64,000 nt of DNA from Eremophila alpestris peregrina. Taxonomy: Eukaryota; Chordata; Aves; Passeriformes; Alaudidae. The stretch is from positions 24,182-88,181 of the forward strand of contig WMCF01000203.1 in NCBI GenBank assembly GCA_009792885.1, given 5' to 3'. The notes under the pieces are model-generated. The model saw nothing but the letters and a program-made list of their open reading frames with translations, did no database searches and was not told where the DNA came from. Made by a program: the position numbers and the translations under genes. Positions 25,431 through 36,400 of the stretch are shown piece by piece. Every line of letters starts with the position of its first letter. The stretch's first letter is position 1.

Positions 25431-26839
25431 ATTAAAGGAAAACATAATTCAGTGGTTACAGAAATAACTACATTGGGGAATGCAAGACATAAATTACAAA
25501 ACAAAAGGCTTTATAATGCAGTTAGAGTTCTAATTATTAACGTTTGCATTACTTCACATGTGGCCACTTGGAAGTTATGCAATGAGAAGACATTTAAAAT
25601 TATGTTTATATGCAGACCGTGGAGCACAGAACTCATTATTTCCCCTAAAAATCTCATAACAATTTTTGCACAGTGGTGCAATCTTCCCTCAAAAACATCT
25701 CATTCTGGTAAGAAAAATAAAACACAATTATTGTGTATTATCAAATAACCTATCTGAACCTCTTCAAGGTTGTGTTTAATGGTACCTATAACAGCTCCCC
25801 TGATTTAAGATTTCTGGTGTTTGTTATTGACTCTGTGAAATGTTTTTGTTAGGAGTTGTGTATCTGTTTAATTTATTGCCTTCCCTGTTTCTTGTCCTTT
25901 TTATTTTAACATTGAATGAGCACTAGTCAGATGGCCTTGCAAATATTATAGAAATACCTATTTTTCTCTCATTCCAAAATCTGAGCAATCAATTCTGTAA
26001 AAAAATTCTTTGAAGTTTTTGGCCTTAATGACTAATCAGTAGGCTTCCTGAGAAAATGAGCACCAAAATCCTTTAAATAAACTACAGTTATCTGTTCTTT
26101 TGCAGGGGTTTCCAGACCAAATGTATACTATGATATTTATGCCAAAGATGCATAATAAGTGCCTTAGCCAAACTCCTCAGTCTTTATTATGATGCTAGAA
26201 GTTTTGTCATTAGAAAGAGGATGGTTTTATTATACTCAAACATGATAAGCAATGATTCTGGGGCTCCTGAGTGACACATAAAACTGTATAGCTATTGATA
26301 GTACATGCCCATATTCTTCTTGCATTTCAGACCTTACTGTGGCAAGCTGAACCAAATACTTATTAGATGACCCTCAACACTAAATGCTGATTTCTTCTAA
26401 ATGAAGAAGAGTAAAAATGCACATAGAGAAAAACAGTGTCAAAAATGGGAGGGGAAATTAAAAAGAGGCTGCTAGAAACCACTTTATTAAGTAACTTCAT
26501 AGTTTTCAAACTAGGAACTAGTTTTGATTAAAAGACTACCCGGATTACGACAGGAAGTGAAGCAAAGCAATACAAAATCAATGGAGAAAGGTATGACTAG
26601 CACTGATAAAACACTGACAGATAACATGAGAAACCGATAAAGAAACCTTTACCGTAAGGTTTCGCTACCCTACCGAAGCCAAGTGTACCTAGAAGGATGC
26701 GCTTTTGCTGTTGTCCTGAATGGGGCCTCCCGAACCGGCATTCGCCATCACAGCCGGCCGCGTTTCTGCCCCGCCCTCCTGCCGCCGGCCACGGCCAGCG
26801 CGCCTCCAGAGCGGCCGGGCCGTGAGCGGGGGCCACGGC

Positions 26840-27180
26840 GCCCTCAGGGCACCCTCAGGGCATCCTCACGACACCCTCACGGCTCCCTCAGGGCATCCTC
26901 ACTGCACTCTCAGGGCATCCTCACTGCACTCTCAGGGCTCCCTCANNNNNNNNNNNNNNNNNNNNNNNNNNNNNNNNNNNNNNNNNNNNNNNNNNNNNNN
27001 NNNNNNNNNNNNNNNNNNNNNNNNNNNNNNNNNNNNNNNCCTCACGACACCCTCACGGCTCCCTCAGGGCATCCTCACTGCACTCTCAGGGCATCCTCAC
27101 TGCACTCTCAGGGCTCCCTCAGGGCGCCCTCATGGCACCCTCACGACACTCTCAGGCCTCCCTCACGGCACCCTCACGCC
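26840..27180. repeat. GC-rich minisatellite 5' of TUBGCP4, interrupted by an assembly gap
   Basis: Tandem CCTCAGGGC / CCTCACGGC / CCTCACTGCACTCTCAGGGC modules of about 10-20 bases, arranged in a higher-order pattern. Ns occupy 26946-27039. The 82 bases before the gap (26864-26945) and after it (27040-27121) are identical. Confidence 0.92.
26946..27039. other. Assembly gap (94 N)
   Basis: Run of N inside the minisatellite upstream of TUBGCP4. Confidence 0.99.
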
Positions 27181-27347
27181 GCGCTCCGCGGAGCCGCTGC
27201 CCGTGCCGGCGTGCCCGCCCTCGCTGCCCCTCCCCGGCCGTTCCCGCCCCCGGCCGTGCCCCCCCCCCGCTCCCCGGCGCCCCCCGCCCGCCGTTCCCGG
27301 CGGCCCCCGCGCCGCTCCCGGCAGCCCGCGCGGCCCCGCGCGCCAGG

Positions 27348-27425
27348 ATGATCCACGAGCTGCTGCTGGCGCTGAGCGGGTACCCGGGCGCGGCCTTCAC
27401 CTGGAGCAAGCGCGGCGGTCTCCAG
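27348..27425 (+). CDS. TUBGCP4: TUBGCP4 exon 1 (start codon)
   Basis: Start codon at 27348; 26 codons from MIHELLLALSGYPG to GLQ in phase 0. The donor is GTGTGG. The following intron is only 107 bases and GC-rich. Confidence 0.97.
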
Positions 27426-30400
27426 GTGTGGCACGGCCCCGGCCAGCGCCCACCCCTACCCCCGCCCCGCCTGCTCTCCGCCCTGCGCGGCCCGTCTGTC
27501 CATCCGTCCGTCACCGCTGTTTCCCCTTCCAGGTTTCTCAGGAGCTGCCGTTTCTGCACCCCAGTGAGACCAGCGTCCTGAACCGGCTCTGCCGCCTCGG
27601 CACCGACTACATCCGCTTCGCCGAATTCGTGGAGCAGTACACGGGACACGTCCAGCAGCAGGTGCGGCCGGGAAGAGCGCTGCAGGTGCCAGGGAGGCCA
27701 AGCTGCCCAGGACACAGGAGTGGCCGTGGCCGGTGGCCCATGCCCGTGCTCACGCTAGCACCGAGCAGAGCTCCAGAACGCTCTCTGCGATGCATCTAAG
27801 GAAGGGTAGAGAGCAGTGAAGGATTATTTAAATGTAAAATCTTATTCTTGGGAAAGTCTTGTAATAATTTCTGACCACAGCAGACCAGCCAGCGTTTGTG
27901 AACTAAGCAGGATGCTGGTGACTATCTATCCTCGTAATTTGCGAAGAGCCTTGAGATCCAAGAGGCATGCTTCAGTGAAAAGAAGCACTGGTACCAGTGT
28001 CTTCCAGCACTTGCATAGGTCCACAAAAGAGCTAAATATAAATCTGCTCAAGTAACTCTCATGGTGCCAAGGTTGTATTTGTTTTTCTGGTCACTTTATG
28101 GTGAGCTAAGGTGCATTTCAACATGTTTGGAGCACTGACTATTGCTGTGACATTGCACAGATAATTATGTTACTCTTCAGACTTGTACTAGGATGCTGAT
28201 GCAGATTTTATTGTTTGGTTTCAGGATCACCATCAATCTCAGCAAAACCAGGGTGGATTGCATGGCATTTATTTGAGAGCCTTCTGCACAGGTCTTGATT
28301 CAGTGCTGCAGCCTTATCGACAGGCACTACTTGACCTAGAACAAGAGGTAAAGGAGAGAGATACAGAACAAGAGGCTGTGGTGCTGCTGGCAGATTGTGG
28401 AAACTTGTAATTTCTGCAGTAAACATGCTAGCAGTAGTTTCTAAGATGCAACAAGGTATTTTCCACATTAGTGATGCCTTCCAAATTATTCCTGTGAAAT
28501 GCCATTGTAACTTACTTCTCATGCTAATAAGTGTCGCCTCTTCCTTCAGTTCAGTAAAGGCTCCATCTTTGTCAGAACCCAGTTCTGTTTTCAGGTTTAG
28601 AGGTTTTGATGAATCTCTGCTAGACTAGTACCCGTCATATCTTGGGTAGTGTCACCATCCAGTGGTTGCGATAATTAATGTTCATTAATTGCTTTGTCTT
28701 TATAGTTTCTGGCTGACCCACATCTTTCCATCTCACATGTTAATTACTCCTTGGACCAGGTATGTCATGTTATTAAAGAGGTAGTCTTTGCTCTTATCCT
28801 TCACTGAGTAATAAGAAGGTGGGTGGGATGAACAACATCATGCCATTCCATTTTTATCTAATGCCTTCACATCTGTAGTCCCTTAATCACGCTCAGAGGA
28901 TGCACTTCAACACAAAGCTAAGGTCCTCCACCTTGACCCTCAGACATTCCTTACTGACTGTGTTTAGCATGAACTACTGCTGGAACATAGTAACTTCATG
29001 CATCTTGATGGAGGGAAGACCTCCTTCCTAGAGATTTGCATGTCCTGTTTCTAATTTGTGGGGAAAGACAGATAATGGTTTCATTAAGTTACTGTGTTCA
29101 GCTGCTGTCCACAGTTACTCAAGTATAGTGTTTTTTTCTCTCTTCCTTACATAACAACCTAAATAAATATTTCTCTTCTTCTGCAGTTCCAGTTACTCTT
29201 CCCCTCTGTGATGGTCATGGTGGAACAGATCAAAACTCAAAAGGTACAGTAAAATTGCAGCTAGTTTCTCATAACAAGTTTCCTCTTTAACTGATGAAGT
29301 AATTTCTGCCCCTATCCTAGACTTCTAATACTAGAAAATAATGTATTTTCAGTAATGGATGCCCTATTACTAGTTCTGCTGTAAGCATTGAGACTATTGT
29401 TCAAATTAATTTACACTGTATTTTACTTTTTCCCTTATCCCACAATCTTTGATGTCTTGAATTTTCTAAGATAGGATACTGATGGTTGGAATTTTTTCTG
29501 AGTGTTTTCTCGAATTGTTGCCTGAAATAAAAAAGGCAGAGACTAACATTTTCAGAATCCAGAGATGCTTACATTATTTTGAGGGAAAATATTGAGAGAA
29601 GCTTGAGTGTAGAGCCACACACAGAAGGCCTTTTTCATCTCTGCACAGAGTATGTTGCACCTTTCTTTCTGTAAGACTTGTTCAGTTTGTGAAGGCATTT
29701 TTTTGTTAGCTGAAAGTGTAATGTTTAAATGTATAAAAAGGTCAGTACAGATCCAAATAACAGACCTAATCTAACCTTTTCTTTCTACAGATTCATGGAT
29801 GCCAGATATTGGAGGCAGTCCACAAACACAGCTGTGGGGGGTTGCCTCCTGTTCGCAGTGCTCTTGAAAAGTATGTTGATACAGTAAAACTATTACTTCA
29901 TTCTTCTGGAGTTGGTGTCAAGGTGTTTCTTCCTTGTTGAAACAGTACATGCAATACAGCCTTGCACGGTATAAAAGTAGCAGTACCATGCAGGGCAGAA
30001 CTGTCACCATCCCCACAAAGCAGGCTTGTGGTGGGAACTAAGGCATCCTCCATACTTTGGATTAAGGGCTCAGAAAACTTCAGACCCAGTGTTGTTTTCT
30101 TCTTTTGAAGTCTACATGAATTATTTTGCATGTGGTAGACCTGTTACTGATCTTTCATCCTTCAAAATGATAAATGTGACTGTGTGAGTGTTGTGATGTT
30201 TGTATGTCCTTGTGGAGAAAGTCAAACTACTTAAAAGTCATTTGAGTAGAAACAGCAGCCATTGCAGACTTACAGCTCTGGTATTCGAGCAGATTTCCAT
30301 GGAGAAGCCACATGTTCAGAGGATCTCTTAGCTTAGTTTTCCACCTTGTAGTTTTGTCCACCTTTCTCTGTTAAAAAAAAATATATATATATAAAATACC

Positions 30401-33400
30401 ACATTAGCAATTTAGTACTTGCCATACTGCCTGACTGACCAACTGGGCCTTCTGGAATGACATACAAGGAGATTTTGATTACTGTGTGCAAAGGCCTGAC
30501 TGATCTTTTCTCTTGGCCTCAGGATTCTGGCTGTGTGCCATGGAGTCATGTATAAGCAGCTCTCTGCCTGGATGCTGCATGGATTGCTACTCGACCAACA
30601 TGAAGAGTTCTTCATCAAACAGGGCCCCTCTTCTGGAAATGTCCCTAGCCAGCCTGAAGAAGATGAGGATGACTTAGGAATTGGGGGACTTACAGGAAAA
30701 CAGCTACGAGAACTGCAGGACCTGGTAAGATCTACAGGTCTTAACTTGGCATCTTTGGTCCTTAGGGAACTAAAGAAGAAGTTTATTGTATTCTGCTTCA
30801 GTGCAAGCTGTGCTAGACTGGATGTACACTGAAACATGCTGGGATGGTAAATGGAAATAATTCTGCATTAGGTTGCTGCTAGGCATAAGGGACAGAGACC
30901 CATTATTTGGCACAGCTGGATAACCCCAGGGCAGAAAGCCCTGAGGATGGAGTCTGTGGAGATGCTGATGTCAAGTAATGGGAACTGCTGCATGCCCACT
31001 GCTCTTGACTGACTGGTTTCTCATTCCTTATGTCCAACACTGTCACCTGTTTAACACAGGCACTGGTGGTAGTGTGAGCAGTTGCAAGGAACAGGGTGTG
31101 AGGAACTTGGCTGTTGACTTGATTTGCACTTTCTATGGGCAGCTGGGTCAGGTGCCCTTTTTGCACCACCATTAGTTGTGCAAATGTTACCTAACAGGTT
31201 AATACCACTGACATTACTGGTAGAAGATGTGTTATGTGAGAGGCAAGGGACTGCTAAGCAAGGGAGCACCCTGCCAGCACACTGGTGAAATGTGGTAACT
31301 CTTCCTGAGATGCTATACCATGAAAGTGCCCTTTTGCAAAGCAGTTTCCTCAATGGAGTATTCTTCCACACTGAGCATTTGAATAGTGCCTGAAGAGAGA
31401 ACAGTGTGGAGCAAGTTCAACCCTAAATTCTCTCACCTCTAGTTTATGGTGAGAAAACATTGCATGGGCACTTACGGAGTTAGTGTGGTGCACACAGCTT
31501 GGCTGTGACCACACAGAAACTCTGTATTGCATACCAATTAAGTGACCTGTGCCAACAGCCTCTGCTGAAAACAGACTGCACCCAGAGAAAAACGGGGAAA
31601 CTGTGAAAGTCAGTTTGTGGAAAAATCTGTTATTTCATTATATTGGATAAAGAAAGTGAAAATTGTTGCATTTTCTTGGTCCATGGTGGAAATTGTAGAC
31701 TAAGCAACTTCTTTCTTCAGTATTATTGACTAACAGTATTGGCAATTCTTCAGTGAAAGAGTAAAATAACATCTTTTGAGTTTAAATGGGATAGATCAAT
31801 AAAAGACAGATGAAATTATCAGTATTGTGTTCCTGAAGGAAGATCTTGCCTCCATACTGGGAGTTCCTTATTAACATTCAGAAAAAAAGTTAATAACTTA
31901 CTGTGTTGTTCTAAAACTGTTACAAGAACTGAGAAATTTGCCTTATGTTTGCTAGCAAGCCTTTGGATCTTTATCCTATTTGCTCACTGGTGGAGGTGTT
32001 TATATTTGGCCTGTATCACAAATGTTCTATCAGTGTTAAAATGGTTGTAGGGGAGGATTATTTTTGGTAATGCCAGTTAACATTGTTATGGCAGCAAAAG
32101 ACTGATGTAATGCATTTGCAATAAAATTCCTTTTGCTTGTGTAACATAATCCTTTAATACAGCCAATTTGTTGCTGTTCCACAAAGGTTTAGTTTCTTTT
32201 CCCCCTTCTGCTCCACTCAGATGGAAGCAATTTCTCTAGGGAGATCTGTAGCATACCAGAAGCATAAGGAAGTTTACTGGCTTATTTTAATGATACAAAT
32301 TAGTTCTGCTACCTTTCTGCTTATTTCCAGTGTTCTTAGATTGGAACTCACACAGCCCCCTTTACACACCTTTTCTATCTGGTTTTCTGACACTGTTTTG
32401 CACTTGATTTCTTTTGCCTGGTGTCTCTGGCAGCGCCTGATTGAGGAGGAGAACATGTTAGCTCCATCTCTAAAGCAGTTTTCTCTGAGAGTGGAAATGC
32501 TGCCTTCATACATTCCTGTACGGGTTGCTGAGAAAATCCTCTTCGTGGGAGAATCTGTTCAGATGTTTGAGAATCAGAATGTTAACCTGACCAGAAAAGG
32601 TAAGGAGTATCTTTCTTGCAACCTTTGCTCAACCTTTATGAGTGACTGACACATAGTTTCCAAAATGCGACATTAACCAATTCAACAGTCCTGACTATTG
32701 ACTATTGCTGTTCTTCAGACTGTATGGATACTTGTGTGTCTTCTAGCTCAGGTAGTTAAAAAAAAACCAAAGTCTCCAAACAGGATAGATTCGAAAGGGG
32801 CAGAGGTATGGGGAGGCCCAAATCAACTGGTTAATGTGGCAGAAAAGTTTGTGGGTTCAAAGATCTAGCTCAGTCCTAGAAACAGGGCTTTTAGCAACAA
32901 CCATTTATGTAGAAAATATTTGGGTGTTTTACTGATAGCACAGCACTGCCATGCAAGTGTCTGCACCTGTACGTGTAATAGCAATTTTATACCTTGGTGC
33001 TTGTACTTTGAAGCCTCCTCCTCACCTTCTTTGCCAGACCTGAGGCAGTGCTGCTGGACAGCCTTTCTGTTCCACTGTGCTGGAAGGGGTCTGCACATCT
33101 CCATCCCTTGTTACTCTCTGAAACTTCTCATTGCTGCACAGGCTCCATCCTAAAAAACCAGGAGGACACTTTTGCAGCAGAGCTACATCGACTCAAGCAG
33201 CAACCACTTTTTAGTTTGGTGGACTTTGAGTCAGTGGTTGACTGGATACGGAGCACTGTTGCTGAGGTGAGCATCCCATTAAGGGTAAATACTGTGCAGG
33301 CTGAGAAGCTCTTAAGGTTTGTGAAGGACTTGGAAGAAGGGGATTTGTCAGTGCCAGTGAATCTGAATGGTGCAGCTGTTCTAACTTCTCAGAGCTTCAT

Positions 33401-36400
33401 GTAAACCCCACTTCTAATGACAAAAAGACATTAACAAATACTATGCTCTTGGATGAGGGAAAGAAGGGCATTTCTTTTTTTTTTCTTTCACTTGAAATGA
33501 CTTCAGAACTTTTCCTTTGCTTTCATCATAATAGATGTCATCTCACTGAGCACATGCTTTGGCAGTTTTCCATCTTTTTTTCACTTGGGGCAGGGAGGAG
33601 AACCTAAGAAAATGAGGAGGTTAGAGAAGCAAGAACAAAGCTGGGGTAGAACTGATTTCATAGGAATTTGCACTTTTTTTGTCACAGGTCTTCAGGTTTC
33701 TTAGGCAGAGTTTTTTTTGCCAGTATATATCAAGAATTTTAACTGGTATCGTGGGCTGCTACATGTAGGCTGTGTTCTATTGTACTTTATAAGCATTTTG
33801 TATAGGTGCTCTTTTTATCTGCAACACAAGTGTTTAAAGGCAAGCAGCTACTCTTCTCTCTGAAGGGGTGAAATAATTCTGAGGGAAGTTTCTGTTTTGT
33901 TTGATTTTTGTTTCTTCACTAGCATCTTTGGAAACTGATGGTGGAGGAATCTGATCTACTAGGACAACTGAAGGTAATGCAACTGCTAGTTTGTTTTTGC
34001 TAAAGCAGCTCTTTCTTCCCTTCTTTCTTCCTATTAAATACTTTACTGCCTTGCACTCTGGGCTTTCTTCATTTAGGTAAAGCTGTTTTAATTTTCCAGT
34101 CTCAAGAATGAGCATACACTGATAGAACTTGGTCAGAGACAGAGTTAGAGGGGTGGGTGTGTGTGGTTTTGTAGTTTGCATCTTGCAGCAAAGGCAGTGT
34201 AGACTTTTTGATCAGTGAATGAAATTCAGGGCTCTCCAACTGTGTTTAGAAACAGCAGTTGTCCAAATAATAAAAATGGGTACTTATCAGCTAGGATGCT
34301 TAATATTTCTGCTCAGTTTTTGGTATGTTTGGTACCAAAAAATTATCTCCACAGATAATAAAAGACTTTTACCTTTTGGGAAGAGGTGAGCTGTTTCAGG
34401 CCTTCATTGACACTGCACAGCACATGTTAAAGACACCACCTACAGCTGTAACTGAACATGGTGAGTGTTGTTCATTTGCTTTCCAAACTGTCCTCATTGT
34501 GGTATAGCAGGAAAGTGGTGAGCCATGTCTGGTACAGAAGAGTTCTGTCTTTACTATCTACATAATGTCATTAGTTTGAAACTACAGCACTGGTGAATTA
34601 GAATGTCTCACAGAGGGAGTGAAAACTTCTGATGGCAGGTGTTTGAAACTGGAAATAAGAGTGTCAATAGTGCATCAGTGTTGTCATTTAGGACCAAGTA
34701 TAAATAATTAATGGGTGCAAAATTAACACTAGCTGCATCATCTTATGCTGATGTGTGTTCTCTTGTTGACAGATGTCAACATTGCATTTCAGCAGTCTGC
34801 TCATAAGGTGCTGTTAGATGATGACAACCTTCTTCCTCTTCTTCACTTAACCATTGAGTATCATGGAAAAGAACATAAAGGTATCTACTTGCATTTTTAG
34901 AAGTAAATTAAGAGGGGGACATGATGACCTTGTTTTCAAATCGATTACTTACCCTTCTCTCAAGTTAAAGAAACACTAATTTTGTTCCCTTCACTGCCTT
35001 ATGTGATGGCCTAGACTACTTTGGCTCTTAATTTTGTTCTTTTCCCCTTTTCTTTCTTGCCATGGTTGCACTGACTGAGAAGATAACATAATTCAGCACC
35101 TTACTTATTTTTAGATACTTCTCAGACTCGTGAAGGGCCTTCCCGGGAATTATCTCCACGTGAAGCCCCCACATCTGGGTGGGCAGCTCTGGGCCTTTCT
35201 TACAAAGTTCAGTGGCCACTGCACATTCTTTTTACTCCTGCTGTTCTTGAGAAGTAAGTATTAGGTATGGTCTTTCTATATTCGTTTGTATGTTCCCTGT
35301 TGTGAGGCACTCACCAATGTGTTGGGGTTTTTTCCTCTATGGAGAGAAAGGTAGAGCTACTGCTCCCTGAACTTAAAATGGCTCATTCCACTCACATTGA
35401 AAGTGCTTGTAATGACAGTAAGATCTGCAAGATGCTGACAGATCAGCACTGATCTACAAACAACACTACTTTAACAAACAGTGCTTTCATTGACAGCTCC
35501 CCTCCTTACACTGGAACTAACTTGGTATATTTTAGGTCAATAATCAATACAAGCAGAAATCTTACTCTGCAGCACGTGCCATGGGCCACAACCTCATTGG
35601 CCCTAACTGCTGGCAGTCACTTGCTGTTTCTTTGTCCAGTCCTGCATTGTTACATTCTCCAGTACCTGCAGCAGAGGAAGATTTGAGGCTTACCCAGGTT
35701 TGTATGTTTTGCTGGCAGGTACAATGTTGTGTTCAAGTACCTGCTGAGCGTGCGGCGGGTGCAGGCTGAGCTGCAGCACTGCTGGGCTCTGCAGATGCAG
35801 CGCAAACACCTCAAGTCCAACAGAACAGATGCCATCAAGTGGCGTCTGAGGGATCACATGGCCTTCCTGGTGGACAATCTGCAGTATTACCTGCAGGTCA
35901 GTATTATAGAGAAAGATAAACTGTATCAGTTAATCAGAAACTGGCAGAAATGCATGAAGGGAGCACTGGAGACCTATCTCTGGTTTCTGATTCCTTGTAC
36001 CTTAAGGAAATCAGGATTTCCTTTGCAACTCTAGAGCTTCCTCCAAGCTCCCAGTCTACTGCTACAATTACAAAGTTTTTGGACTTGTGAATCAGTGAAA
36101 TGGAGTTTTTTAGTGGCTCTCTAAGGCTGCTAAATGTGAGAAACCACTCATCTCTCAAGGACCATCATTAAGATACCATCCTGGTTCCTTCTCTGGCCTC
36201 TTTAAGTGAACTCTACTTTGAGTTAAGTTTTGGGCTTTTTTGTTTGGTTGGTTTGGTTTTTAAGGAATTGAGAGGGGGGCCTGGATTTCTAAATTCTCCA
36301 CAGTAACCTGGCTGAGCTTTTGTATTGCAGCCTTTGCCCTAAGATTCCAAATAGTATCTCCCAGTATACAATTCAGAAATTACTACAAATACCTTTGCTT

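Larger units (their letters stand above)
24441..26700. other. Intergenic region between the divergent IQGAP1 and TUBGCP4 promoters
   Basis: About 2.3 kb of AT-rich DNA. It holds two sense CR1 fragments (24745-25142, 25205-25430). The rest, 25430-26700, shows no coding sequence or repeat that I recognise. Confidence 0.75.
26740..27560 (+). promoter_or_regulatory. CpG/GC-rich island and presumed promoter of TUBGCP4
   Basis: GC-rich DNA covering TUBGCP4 exon 1, intron 1 and the start of exon 2. The upstream half is the minisatellite at 26840-27180. The transcription start cannot be placed, partly because of the assembly gap. Confidence 0.75.

Noticed and set aside
26683..27799. Long plus-strand open frames (up to 359 codons) upstream of and across TUBGCP4 exons 1-2
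   Set aside because: They run through a tandem repeat, through Ns and out of frame with the real exons. Lack of stops reflects GC-rich composition.
32221..32433. In-frame upstream extension of TUBGCP4 exon 8
   Set aside because: A clear CAG acceptor precedes 32434 and the conserved protein resumes exactly there. The open intron tail is fortuitous.
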